NCBI RefSeq assembly: GCF_039537005.1
Contig: NZ_BAAAZR010000038.1
Location: forward strand, 186,001-250,000
Origin: Sphaerisporangium flaviroseum
Lineage (GTDB): Bacteria > Actinomycetota > Actinomycetes > Streptosporangiales > Streptosporangiaceae
Reading direction: 5' to 3'
DNA: 64,000 nt
Positions 27,298 through 35,222 of this stretch are shown here, piece after piece. The stretch's first letter is position 1. Each line of letters begins with the position of its first letter. Both the position numbers and the translations under genes were made by a program. The notes beneath the pieces are model-generated. The model saw only the letters and a program-made list of their open reading frames with translations. It was not told the DNA's origin and did no database searches.

Positions 27298-27975
27298 ATG
27301 ACCGGTCGTCCATTACACGAAGTCGTCGAATCCGGGTGGGCCACCGCCCTGGAGCCCGTCGCCGAGCGCATCGCCGCGCTGGGCGACTTCCTCAGGCAGG
27401 AGATCGCCGAGGGCAGGCAGTACCTCCCCGCCGGGGAGAACGTTCTGAGGGCCTTCCAACAGCCCTTCGCTCAAGTGCGCGTGCTCATCGTCGGGCAGGA
27501 CCCCTATCCCACTCCCGGCCACCCCGTCGGCCTGAGCTTCTCCGTGGCCCCCGATGTGCGGCCACTTCCCGGCAGCCTGGTCAACATCTTCAAGGAGTAC
27601 CACGCCGATCTGGGCCATCCCCCGCCCACCAACGGCGACCTCACCCCGTGGACCGAGCAGGGCGTCCTGCTGCTCAACAGGGTGCTCACCGTCGCCCCGG
27701 GCAAGCCCGCCTCGCATCGCGGCAAGGGCTGGGAGCAGGTCACCGAGCAGGCCATCCACGCGCTGGTCGCACGGGGCGGGCCGCTGGTCGCCATCCTGTG
27801 GGGGCGCGACGCCCGCTCGCTCAAGCCGATGCTCGGGCAGGTGCCGTGCGTCGAGTCCGCGCATCCGAGCCCGCTGTCGGCCAGGAACGGCTTCTTCGGC
27901 AGCCGCCCGTTCAGCCGCGCCAACCAGCTCCTCGAGAAGCAGGGCGCGAGCCCGGTCGAGTGGAAGCTCCCCTGA
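27298..27975 (+). CDS. ung: uracil-DNA glycosylase (family 1)
   Basis: 225 residues. Removes uracil from DNA to start base-excision repair. Seen: the water-activating loop VLIVGQDPYPTPGHPVGLSFS with catalytic Asp, the NIFKEYHAD segment, GVLLLNRVLTV, and the Leu/His loop SAHPSPLSARNGFFGS. Complete and normal length. It ends 15 bp before the run of N. Confidence 0.95.
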   Translation: MTGRPLHEVVESGWATALEPVAERIAALGDFLRQEIAEGRQYLPAGENVLRAFQQPFAQVRVLIVGQDPYPTPGHPVGLSFSVAPDVRPLPGSLVNIFKEYHADLGHPPPTNGDLTPWTEQGVLLLNRVLTVAPGKPASHRGKGWEQVTEQAIHALVARGGPLVAILWGRDARSLKPMLGQVPCVESAHPSPLSARNGFFGSRPFSRANQLLEKQGASPVEWKLP

Positions 27976-27990
27976 CCGTTCCCCGACCGC

Positions 27991-28023
27991 NNNNNNNNNN
28001 NNNNNNNNNNNNNNNNNNNNNNN
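27991..28023. other. 33-base run of N (assembly gap)
   Basis: The sequence is unresolved between ung and the end of pgm. Real length and content are unknown; a strong terminator hairpin of the convergent pair would be a typical cause of such a small gap. Confidence 0.99.
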
Positions 28024-28049
28024 GTGAGCGGGCGCCGGAAAGGCAGGGC

Positions 28050-29705
28050 TCAGGCGGGCCCGCCGGCCTGCTTGAGCGTCGCGTCCACCACGGCACGCGC
28101 CTCCTCCTGCACCTCGGCCAGATGCTCCGGGCTCTTGAACGACTCGGCGTAGATCTTGTACACATCTTCCGTGCCGGACGGGCGGGCGGCGAACCAGGCG
28201 TTCTCGGTGGAGACCTTGATCCCGCCGAGAGCGGCGCCGTTCCCCGGGGCGGAGCTCTGGACTCCGGTGACACGCTCCCCGGCGAGCGTGTCCGCGGTGA
28301 CGTCGGCGGCGGACAGCCGCCCGAGCACCGCCTTCTCCTCGCGGGACGCGGGGGCGTCGACGCGGGCGTACGCCGGCTCGCCGAATCGGGCCACCAGGTC
28401 GGCGTAGTGCTCGCTGGGAGACCTTCCCGTCACCGCGACGATCTCCGACGCGAGCAGGGCCAGGATGACGCCGTCCTTGTCGGTCGTCCACACCGAGCCG
28501 TCGCGCCGCAGGAACGACGCGCCCGCGCTCTCCTCGCCGCCGAAACCGAGCGACCCGTCGAGCAGGCCGCTGACGAACCACTTGAACCCGACGGGTACCT
28601 CGTACAGCCCGGCTCCGAGGTCCGCGACGACCCGGTCGATCATGCTGCTGCTGACCATGGTCTTGCCGGCCCGCGCCCCGGCCGGCCATCCGTCCCGGTG
28701 GCTCCACAGGTAGGAGATGGCGACGGCCAGGTAGTGGTTGGGGTTCATCAGCCCGCCGTCCGGGGTGACGATCCCGTGGCGGTCGGCGTCCGCGTCGTTG
28801 CCGGTGGAGACCTGGAACGCGGACCGGTTCGCGATCAGGGAGGCCATCGCGTACGGCGAGGAGCAGTCCATCCGGATCTTGCCGTCCCAGTCGAGCGTCA
28901 TGAACCGCCAGGTGGGGTCCACCTCGGGGTTCACCACGGTGAGGTCCAGCCCGTGCCGCTCGGCGATCTCCCCCCAGTACTCCACGCTCGCGCCGCCCAG
29001 CGGGTCGGCTCCGATGCGCACCGAGGCGCCGCGGATCGCCTCCACGTCGATGACCGAGGGCAGGTCGTCCACGTACGAACCGAGGAAGTCGTACCGCCCG
29101 GTGGTCTCCGCGATCGCCGCGCGCTCGTACGGGATGCGGCGGACCTCCTTCAGCCCTCCGGCGATCAGCGCGTTGGCGCGGTCCTGGATCCAGGAGGTGG
29201 TGCCGGTGTCGGCCGGCCCTCCGTTCGGCGGGTTGTACTTGTATCCGCCGTCGCGCGGGGGGTTGTGCGAGGGGGTGATCACCACGCCGTCCGCAAGGCC
29301 GGCGGTGCGCCCTCGGTTGTGGGCGAGGATGGCGTGCGAGACCGCCGGTGTCGGGGTGTAGCCGTCGCGGCTGTCGATGAGCACCGAGACGCCGTTGGCG
29401 GCGAACACCTCCAGCGCGGTGACGCGTGCGGGCTCGGACAGGGCGTGCGTGTCGACGCCCACGAAGAGCGGACCGTCGACGCCCTGCCGTGCCCTGTACT
29501 CGCAGATGGCCTGGCTGGTGGCCAAAATGTGGTCCTCGTTGAACGCGGTGGCCAGTGACGACCCCCGGTGGCCGGAGGTGCCGAAGGTGACCCGCTGCTC
29601 GGGGCGCCCGGGGTCGGGGTGCAGGGCGTAGTAGGCCGTCACGAGACGGGGGACATCGACCAGATCGGACGCCTGCGCCGGCTTCCCAGCGCGCTCGTGC
29701 ACCAT
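28050..29705 (-). CDS. pgm: phosphoglucomutase (alpha-D-glucose phosphate-specific)
   Basis: 551 residues. Interconverts glucose 1-phosphate and glucose 6-phosphate, linking glycogen and trehalose metabolism to glycolysis. Seen: RVTFGTSGHRGSS, the phospho-Ser loop VITPSHNPP, metal loop STGNDADADRHGIV, sugar loop GGEESAGASF, and the phosphate-binding RPSGTEDVYKIYAES. The ATG at 29705 has a good GAGGAG; an in-frame start 24 bp upstream is less likely. Confidence 0.95.
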   Translation of the reverse strand: MVHERAGKPAQASDLVDVPRLVTAYYALHPDPGRPEQRVTFGTSGHRGSSLATAFNEDHILATSQAICEYRARQGVDGPLFVGVDTHALSEPARVTALEVFAANGVSVLIDSRDGYTPTPAVSHAILAHNRGRTAGLADGVVITPSHNPPRDGGYKYNPPNGGPADTGTTSWIQDRANALIAGGLKEVRRIPYERAAIAETTGRYDFLGSYVDDLPSVIDVEAIRGASVRIGADPLGGASVEYWGEIAERHGLDLTVVNPEVDPTWRFMTLDWDGKIRMDCSSPYAMASLIANRSAFQVSTGNDADADRHGIVTPDGGLMNPNHYLAVAISYLWSHRDGWPAGARAGKTMVSSSMIDRVVADLGAGLYEVPVGFKWFVSGLLDGSLGFGGEESAGASFLRRDGSVWTTDKDGVILALLASEIVAVTGRSPSEHYADLVARFGEPAYARVDAPASREEKAVLGRLSAADVTADTLAGERVTGVQSSAPGNGAALGGIKVSTENAWFAARPSGTEDVYKIYAESFKSPEHLAEVQEEARAVVDATLKQAGGPA

Positions 29706-29949
29706 GACAACTCCTCGTCCCACGGTCATTCGGGTCAGCAGATGGGCACTACCCCCGGGCCGTCCGGTTCATACGGATATCGAACTTCCGCAGAGGTGCC
29801 ATGGCCGATGGTACCCAGCGCGCCCGACGCGGCATTATCTCCAGATGTGCCGTCATGACAACCGATAAGGCTTGATCACAGCATTTAAGCCGATTTACAA
29901 GGAACCTTTCCGGTACGATCAGAAGCCGACGTACAGCTAGGAGGACGCG

Positions 29950-30720
29950 GTGAGCGATGGAGTCCCCGGCGGCGTCGACGTTCACACCGCCAACTCGGCG
30001 CGCATCTACGACTACATGCTCGGCGGCAAGGACAACTTCGCCGCCGACCGCACGGCGGCCGAAAAGATCGCCAGGACGTTCCCCGAGTCGCGCGAGGGCG
30101 TGCGCCTGAACCGGGAGTTCCTGGGCAAGGTCGTCCGCCACCTCGCCGAGGAGGTCGGCATCCGCCAGTTCGTCGACATCGGCGCCGGCCTGCCCACCCA
30201 GAACAACGTGCACCAGGTCGCCCACTCCGTCGACCCCGCCGCACGCACGGTGTACGTCGACAACGACCCGGTGGTGTGCGTGCACGGCCGCGCGCTGCTG
30301 GCCAACAGCCCCACCGTGGCCATGGTCAACGGCGATGTCCGCAAGCCCGAAGACGTCCACGCGAAGGTCGCCCAGACCGGCCTCATCAACTGGGGCGAGC
30401 CGGTCGCGCTGCTGTTGGTGGCGATGCTCCACTTCGTGGAGGAGCCGTACGAGCACGTGGCGAAGCTGCGCGAGGCGCTGGCGCCCGGCAGCCACCTGGT
30501 GATCACGCATCTCACCCGGGCCGAGGACCGCGGCGGCGACACCGATCGGCTGCGGGAGATCTACTCCCAGGCCGGTGTTCCCCTGGCCCCGCGCAGCGCC
30601 GAAGAGATCGCCCAACTCTTCGGCGACTTCGAACAGCTCGACACCACCCCCTTCATGCCGGCCTATCTCGCCGAGCGGTTCTTGGTGCTCGGATATGGCG
30701 GCGTCGCCCGCAAGCCCTGA
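29950..30720 (+). CDS. SAM-dependent methyltransferase (PF04672 / DUF574)
   Basis: 256 residues, GTG start after AGGAGGA. Signature of this actinobacterial family: N-terminal NSARIYDYMLGGKDNFAADR, the SAM-binding FVDIGAGLPTQNNVHQVA and VYVDNDPVVCVHGRALL. Targets are unknown; genomes of filamentous actinomycetes carry many copies. Its last 58 bp overlap the 3' end of the convergent HxlR-peroxiredoxin gene. Confidence 0.93.
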   Translation: MSDGVPGGVDVHTANSARIYDYMLGGKDNFAADRTAAEKIARTFPESREGVRLNREFLGKVVRHLAEEVGIRQFVDIGAGLPTQNNVHQVAHSVDPAARTVYVDNDPVVCVHGRALLANSPTVAMVNGDVRKPEDVHAKVAQTGLINWGEPVALLLVAMLHFVEEPYEHVAKLREALAPGSHLVITHLTRAEDRGGDTDRLREIYSQAGVPLAPRSAEEIAQLFGDFEQLDTTPFMPAYLAERFLVLGYGGVARKP

Positions 30721-31685
30721 TTCGCGACCTCACCCGCCACCTCACGAGCCTCGGCCACGGCGGCCGGGATGTCGAGCACCGGATAGATCACGTGACGGAT
30801 CACCCGTGAGGCGTCCACGACCAGGATCAGGCGCTTGAGCCGCAGCGTCTGCCCGGCCCGGAACGTCGGAAGCCGCAGCGCCGCGGCCAGGCGCAGATCC
30901 ATGTCGGACAGCAGCGGGAAGGTGATGCCCTCCGCTCTGGCGAAGGCCTCCTGCTCGTCGGGGCGCTGGGTGCTGACGCCGTGGATCGCGACGCCCTCGG
31001 CGGCGAACCCGGACGCGGCGTCCCGGAACAGCCGGTTCTCCAGCGTGCAGCCGATCGCGCCCGGCACCGAGCTCCAGTAGGGGGGCAGCGGGGCGGGGGT
31101 CCCCGTCGACGGATAGGCGAACACCACCGTCGCGTTCCGGTCCCCGACCACGTCTAGCGAAGACGTGTGCGTGGCGGATCCGAGTGACGGCAGCGTCGCG
31201 TTCCGGTCCCCGACCACGTCGAGCGAAGACGTGTGCGTGGTGGATCCGGGTGACGGCAGCGTCGCGGGGAGCATGAGCGGGGCCGGGATCACCATGCCCG
31301 CCAGCCCGTGAGCCCTTCTGGCCTCGGCGCTCTCCGGATCCGCGCTTCCAGTGAGCGAGCCGTCGGCCAGCAGCCACCGGTCGGCCCAGTCCTGCATGGA
31401 GATCAGCACGGGTGCCAGCGCCCACCCCGTCTCGGTGAGCATGTACTCGTGCCGCGTCGGCCCCGTCTGGTACGGCTGCCGTCTCAGCACGTCGTGGTCC
31501 ACCAGATGCTTGAGACGCTCGGTGAGCACCTTGCGGGAGATGCCCAGCTCGGCGAGCAGGTCCTCGAAGCGGTGGTGGCCGCGAGTGACCTCCCGCACGA
31601 CCAGCAGACTCCACCAGTCGCCGATGACCGCGGCGGCCTGCGCGATCGCGCAGTGCAGGTCCTGGTCGCGAAGTTCCCGTGCCAT
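30663..31685 (-). CDS. HxlR winged-helix regulator fused to a peroxiredoxin-like domain
   Basis: 340 residues. Residues 1-105 are an HxlR DNA-binding domain (IGDWWSLLVVREVTRGHHRF, ELGISRKVLTERLKHLVDHD, wing TRHEYMLTETG) with the conserved N-terminal Cys11. Residues 141-185 are a linker with a 22-residue repeat. Residues ~187-325 are a redoxin domain with a BCP-like peroxidatic motif GAIGCTLENRLFRD (Cys213), QEAFARAEGITFPLLSDMD, and RLILVVDASRVIRHV. Cys11 and Cys213 are the only cysteines. Likely a one-component peroxide or thiol-stress sensor. Divergent from an ABC exporter operon across a perfect inverted repeat. Confidence 0.85.
   Translation of the reverse strand: MARELRDQDLHCAIAQAAAVIGDWWSLLVVREVTRGHHRFEDLLAELGISRKVLTERLKHLVDHDVLRRQPYQTGPTRHEYMLTETGWALAPVLISMQDWADRWLLADGSLTGSADPESAEARRAHGLAGMVIPAPLMLPATLPSPGSTTHTSSLDVVGDRNATLPSLGSATHTSSLDVVGDRNATVVFAYPSTGTPAPLPPYWSSVPGAIGCTLENRLFRDAASGFAAEGVAIHGVSTQRPDEQEAFARAEGITFPLLSDMDLRLAAALRLPTFRAGQTLRLKRLILVVDASRVIRHVIYPVLDIPAAVAEAREVAGEVANQGLRATPPYPSTKNRSAR
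31129..31260. repeat. 66-bp tandem duplication inside the HxlR-peroxiredoxin gene
   Basis: Copies 31129-31194 and 31195-31260 differ at only a few positions and encode LPS[PL]GS[TA]THTSSLDVVGDRNAT twice in the linker between the two domains. A further GTCGCG begins a third copy. Confidence 0.9.
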
Positions 31686-31716
31686 GCGCCCACTTTACGC
31701 CCGGGTCGGTCTCTGA

Positions 31717-31736
31717 TAGGAACTGGTTAGTTCCTA
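31717..31736. promoter_or_regulatory. perfect inverted repeat, likely HxlR operator
   Basis: TAGGAACT-GGTT-AGTTCCTA: 8-bp arms, 4-bp spacer, midway in the 63-bp gap between the HxlR-peroxiredoxin gene (ATG 31685, minus) and the ABC permease gene (ATG 31749, plus). Its last A starts the AAAGGAG ribosome site of the permease gene, so a bound dimer would also occlude that region. HxlR dimers bind such symmetric sites (family knowledge). Confidence 0.7.
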
Positions 31737-31748
31737 AAGGAGACTTAC

Positions 31749-32567
31749 ATGCTGAGCCCCCCGCCGTCCGTGAACGTCGCCTGGGCCACCTTCCGGCGCA
31801 CCTGGGCCGTCACGCGGCGCGCCTACCCCTGGACGTACTTCATCGGCACCCTGATGCTCGGCGTGTTCACCGTCGGCCTCGCCTACCTCGGGCTGGAGGC
31901 GATCGGAGGCGGGCAGGTGGCGGGCGACTTCGTCGCCACGACCGGCACCACCGACTACCTCTGGTACATCACCGTCGGGGCCGCGGCGTTCATGTTCACC
32001 ACTCACGGCATCCTCTGGGTGGCCAAGGCACTCATCCAGGAGCAGCGTGAGGGCACGCTCGGGGTGCTGCTCATCGCCCCCGCGAACCGCCTGCCCTACT
32101 TGCTGGGCTTCTCCGGGTTCGCCTTCACCGCGATCGCTCTGGAGGTGTCGGTCCTGCTGGTGTGCGCATACGCCCTGGGAGTGCGGCCGGCGGCGACGGG
32201 ACCGACGGGCGCGCTGCTCGCCGTCCTCACCTTGGGCGTCGCGGTGTTCGGCATGTCAATGGTGCTGAGCGCCGTGATGATCACCGCCGGCGAGGCCCAC
32301 ATCACCCAGAACTCGGTCTTCATGGCCATCGCCCTGATTTCTGGCTTCACCTTCCCCCGCCAGGACCTGCCGGTCGTGTTCCAGTGGCTCGGCGAGCTGG
32401 TCCCCACCACGGCGGCCATGGACGTCGTCAGGGGGGTCTTCACCACGGGCGCGGGACTCGCACCCGACCGGCTGGCCGTCGCTCTCGGGCTCGGCCTCCT
32501 CTACACCTTCGCCGGGCTGCTGTGGCTGCCTCACGCCGAGCGGCACGCGATGGAAAGGAGCTACTGA
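31749..32567 (+). CDS. ABC-2 type exporter permease (first)
   Basis: 272 residues with six predicted TMs (WTYFIGTLMLGVFTVGLAYL, YITVGAAAFMFTTHGILWV and others) and the ABC-2 feature EQREGTLGVLLIAPANRL. Ribosome site AAAGGAG. First gene of a tightly packed operon with an ATPase, a micro-ORF and a second permease. Confidence 0.88.
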   Translation: MLSPPPSVNVAWATFRRTWAVTRRAYPWTYFIGTLMLGVFTVGLAYLGLEAIGGGQVAGDFVATTGTTDYLWYITVGAAAFMFTTHGILWVAKALIQEQREGTLGVLLIAPANRLPYLLGFSGFAFTAIALEVSVLLVCAYALGVRPAATGPTGALLAVLTLGVAVFGMSMVLSAVMITAGEAHITQNSVFMAIALISGFTFPRQDLPVVFQWLGELVPTTAAMDVVRGVFTTGAGLAPDRLAVALGLGLLYTFAGLLWLPHAERHAMERSY

Positions 32568-32568
32568 C

Positions 32569-33534
32569 TTGATCAGGACCGAGGGCCTGCGCAAGGAGTT
32601 CCGTACCGGCCACACCAGCAAGGTGGCGGTGGACGGGCTCACCCTGGAGATCCCGCCAGGACGGGTGACCGGGTTGCTCGGCCTGAACGGCGCGGGCAAG
32701 ACCACCACCATCAAGATCCTGGCCACCCTGCTGCGCCAGACCGGCGGCACCGTGCGGGTGGACCACCTGGACCCGCTGAAGGAGCCGAACGAGGTGCGCC
32801 GCAGGATCAATCTCATCGCCGGCGGCGAGCGCATGGTCTACGCCCGGATGACCGGCCGGGAGAACCTGTGGTACTTCGGCCAGCTCTACGACCTCCCGCG
32901 TACCGTGCTCGGCCCCCGCATCGACGAGTTGCTCGCGATGGTCGGGCTGAGCGGCGCGGCGGACACCATGGTGGAGCGCTACTCGCGCGGCATGACCCAG
33001 CGGCTGTCCATCGCCCGAGGGCTGATCAACGACCCCGCCTACCTGCTGCTCGACGAGCCCACCCTGGGACTGGACGCGCCCATCGCCCGGGACCTGCGGC
33101 GGGTGGTCGCCCGGCTCGCCGCCGAGGGCAAGGGTGTGCTGCTCACCTCCCACTACCTGACCGAGGTGGAGGAGCTCTGCCAGTACGTGTACGTGATCGG
33201 TGACGGCGGCCATCTCACCGCCGGAAGCCCGGCTGAGCTGACCGCTCAGACCGGGTGCCACCGCACCGTACGGGTCACCGTGTCCGACCCGTCCCCCGAG
33301 GTGGAGGCCGCCGTCGCCTCCCTCGCCTCCCGGCTCCACACGGTCGCCGGCCTGGAGAGGTCCGAGGACGGCTCCCTGGTGGTCTCCCTCAGCCACCCGG
33401 ACGAGATCGCGGGCCCGCTCACCATGGCCATCGTCGGCGCGGGCGGCACCCTGGCCGGCCTGGAGGTCGCCGAGCCGTCGCTCGAGGACGCGATCCTGGT
33501 GCTCAGCGACGGCGTGGGGCTGGTGACGGCATGA
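32569..33534 (+). CDS. ABC exporter ATP-binding protein
   Basis: 321 residues, TTG start one base after the previous stop with AAAGGAG upstream. Walker A GLNGAGKTTT, signature YSRGMTQRLSIARGL, Walker B YLLLDEPTLGLD and H-loop LLTSHYLTEVEEL are intact. The ~75-residue C-terminal extension is like that of DrrA/NatA-type drug or sodium exporters. Its stop overlaps the micro-ORF start (ATGA). Confidence 0.92.
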   Translation: MIRTEGLRKEFRTGHTSKVAVDGLTLEIPPGRVTGLLGLNGAGKTTTIKILATLLRQTGGTVRVDHLDPLKEPNEVRRRINLIAGGERMVYARMTGRENLWYFGQLYDLPRTVLGPRIDELLAMVGLSGAADTMVERYSRGMTQRLSIARGLINDPAYLLLDEPTLGLDAPIARDLRRVVARLAAEGKGVLLTSHYLTEVEELCQYVYVIGDGGHLTAGSPAELTAQTGCHRTVRVTVSDPSPEVEAAVASLASRLHTVAGLERSEDGSLVVSLSHPDEIAGPLTMAIVGAGGTLAGLEVAEPSLEDAILVLSDGVGLVTA

Positions 33535-33662
33535 ACCTCTGCTGCGTCATCTGCGCCTTCGGCCCGGAGGGGATCCACTCCTGCGTCCTGGTCCCCGGAC
33601 GGCCCGCCGCGACCATCTCGCGGGCGCGGTGCGCCGGACCGCTTGATCGGAGGACGCCATGA
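33531..33662 (+). CDS. 43-residue Cys-rich micro-ORF coupled to the ABC genes
   Basis: ATG at 33531 overlaps the stop of the ATPase gene (ATGA) and its own TGA overlaps the ATG of the next permease (ATGA). Third codon positions are G or C in about 38 of 43 codons, like real genes here. The peptide starts MNLCCVICAFGPEG and has five Cys (4, 5, 8, 18, 34) but no TM segment or known domain. The ribosome site of the next gene (GGAGGAC) lies inside it. It may be a subunit, a redox-active peptide or only a coupling leader. No homologue is recalled. Confidence 0.55.
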   Translation: MNLCCVICAFGPEGIHSCVLVPGRPAATISRARCAGPLDRRTP

Positions 33663-34480
33663 GGCACGCGGCCAAGGTCTTCAGGGCCGAGGCGCTCAAG
33701 CAGCACCGGCGCGTCTTCGGCAGCAAGCTCGTCGTCTTCTCGATGCTGATCTGGCCGCTGATGCAGCTCGCGGCGACCTACTACACGGTGCGCCCGCTGG
33801 CGGCGACGCCCGGGATCGCCGGGCGGTGGCCGCTCGCCGCCGACCCGGAACGGCTACTGGCCTTCCTCGCCACCGGCACCCTCGGCTTCACGTTCTTCTT
33901 CTCCCTCGTCCAGTCGGCCTGGCACTTTTCGTTCGAGCGGGTGACCGGGACGCTGGAGTCGCTGTTCCTCTCCCCCGCGAACCGGCTCGCGATCGTCGTG
34001 GGCAACGGGTTCGGGGCCCTGGTGCAGAACGCCTGGTTGTTCGCCTGCTTCATGGTGGCCCTGTTCACCGCGCTGGACGTGGTGCGTGTCGCCCATCCGG
34101 CGATGTACGCGGTCGTCTTCCTCGCTCTGCTGCTTCCCGCCATCGCGTGGGGGGCGTTCCTCAACAGCCTGTTGATCTTCTCCAGGGACTCGGCGTTCCT
34201 CTACACGCTGCTCGACGATCCGATGTGGTTCGCCAGCGGGGTACGGCTGCCGTTGTTCGCGCTGCCGGGGTGGATCCGCGTGTTCGGCTCGGTCCTTCCG
34301 CTCACCGGCAGCCTGGCGGTGGTGAGAGGAGCGCTCCTGGACGGCCAGACGCTCGGCGCGCTCGCCCCTGATCTGGTGATGCTGGCCGTTCTGTCCGGAC
34401 TCCTCCTGCTCGCCGCCGTCACGGCCCTGCGGCTCGGCGAGGCCAATGCACAGCGCACCGGACAGCTCCGGCTCTTCTGA
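33659..34480 (+). CDS. ABC-2 type exporter permease (second)
   Basis: 273 residues. Six TMs; TGTLESLFLSPANRLAIVVG parallels the REGTLGVLLIAPANRL of the first permease, so the two are paralogous half-permeases for one heterodimeric exporter. ATG is coupled to the preceding micro-ORF stop. Confidence 0.88.
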   Translation: MRHAAKVFRAEALKQHRRVFGSKLVVFSMLIWPLMQLAATYYTVRPLAATPGIAGRWPLAADPERLLAFLATGTLGFTFFFSLVQSAWHFSFERVTGTLESLFLSPANRLAIVVGNGFGALVQNAWLFACFMVALFTALDVVRVAHPAMYAVVFLALLLPAIAWGAFLNSLLIFSRDSAFLYTLLDDPMWFASGVRLPLFALPGWIRVFGSVLPLTGSLAVVRGALLDGQTLGALAPDLVMLAVLSGLLLLAAVTALRLGEANAQRTGQLRLF

Positions 34481-34491
34481 CCTGTCGTGGA

Positions 34492-34524
34492 GTGCCCGGC
34501 GGTCTACGGGGGCACGCCGGGCAC
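34492..34524. terminator. hairpin between convergent ABC operon and DUF6817 gene
   Basis: GTGCCCGGC (34492-34500) pairs perfectly with GCCGGGCAC (34516-34524) around a 15-nt loop. Confidence 0.5.
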
Positions 34525-34540
34525 GGGCCCGGCGTGGCCC

Positions 34541-35149
34541 TCAGCCGAGGGTCCGCTCGCAGGCCCGCCACGCCTGGTCGCTGAGCAGCGGCCGCAGCTC
34601 GGTGAGCAGTTCCCGAAGGCCCGGCCCCCAGCGCGCGCGGAGCTCGGGACTGGCCGTGACGACGTCCAGCTCGTTCGCCGCCGTGAGCTCGGCGAAGTCA
34701 CGACGCCACGACACCGGCGGCGAGAAGGTGTCCCCGCTGAACCGGTCGCGGAACAGCCCTTCGTCACGCGCCAGACCCGGGTACGAGGCCTCCCGGTCGC
34801 AGCCGGCGTAGAAGTGGACCAGCGCTTCGGCGTCCTTTCCGATGATCGCCGCCAGCTCCCCCCGGCGGTCGAGCGGCAGCAACGCGGTCGCGAAGCCGTC
34901 CGTTCCGTAGAACGCGTGGCACAGCCCGGCCAGCCGGAGATCGGGCCGGGCGCCCCACTCCGCCAGCAGGTCGTGGACCCGTCGCAGGTGGGCGAGGAGC
35001 GTCCCGCCAGGATGGTCGACCTCTCCGGCGCCGAGCGTCCGTAGCAACTCGATGGCCGTGTCGAACGCCTCATTATCCGATTCGTCGGACCTCTTCCCGT
35101 ACGATGCCTCGTGCCCCTTTTCGTGTGGTTCGTCGTGTGTTCGCCTCAT
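34541..35149 (-). CDS. DUF6817 domain protein
   Basis: 202 residues from ATG 35149 (AGAGG upstream); an in-frame longer start has no support. The core (TAIELLRTLGAGEVDHPGGT, HLRRVHDLLAEWG, GLCHAFYGTDGFA, FYAGCDREASYP) fits the DUF6817 family, whose conserved His residues look HD-like and could bind metal. Function unknown. Adjacent to and divergent from the MFS gene, with upstream regions overlapping. Confidence 0.7.
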   Translation of the reverse strand: MRRTHDEPHEKGHEASYGKRSDESDNEAFDTAIELLRTLGAGEVDHPGGTLLAHLRRVHDLLAEWGARPDLRLAGLCHAFYGTDGFATALLPLDRRGELAAIIGKDAEALVHFYAGCDREASYPGLARDEGLFRDRFSGDTFSPPVSWRRDFAELTAANELDVVTASPELRARWGPGLRELLTELRPLLSDQAWRACERTLG

Positions 35150-35222
35150 CGGACCTCTTCCCTTCGATGACAGGTCGTCCCTCCGAGCGGCGCTCCCGGC
35201 TTCCCAGCACCAGGAAGACATC

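Noticed and set aside
33531..33662. Micro-ORF as a RiPP precursor
   Set aside because: No modification enzyme (YcaO, LanM, radical SAM or cyclase) is in the operon and there is no clear leader/core division. Kept only as a micro-ORF of unknown role.
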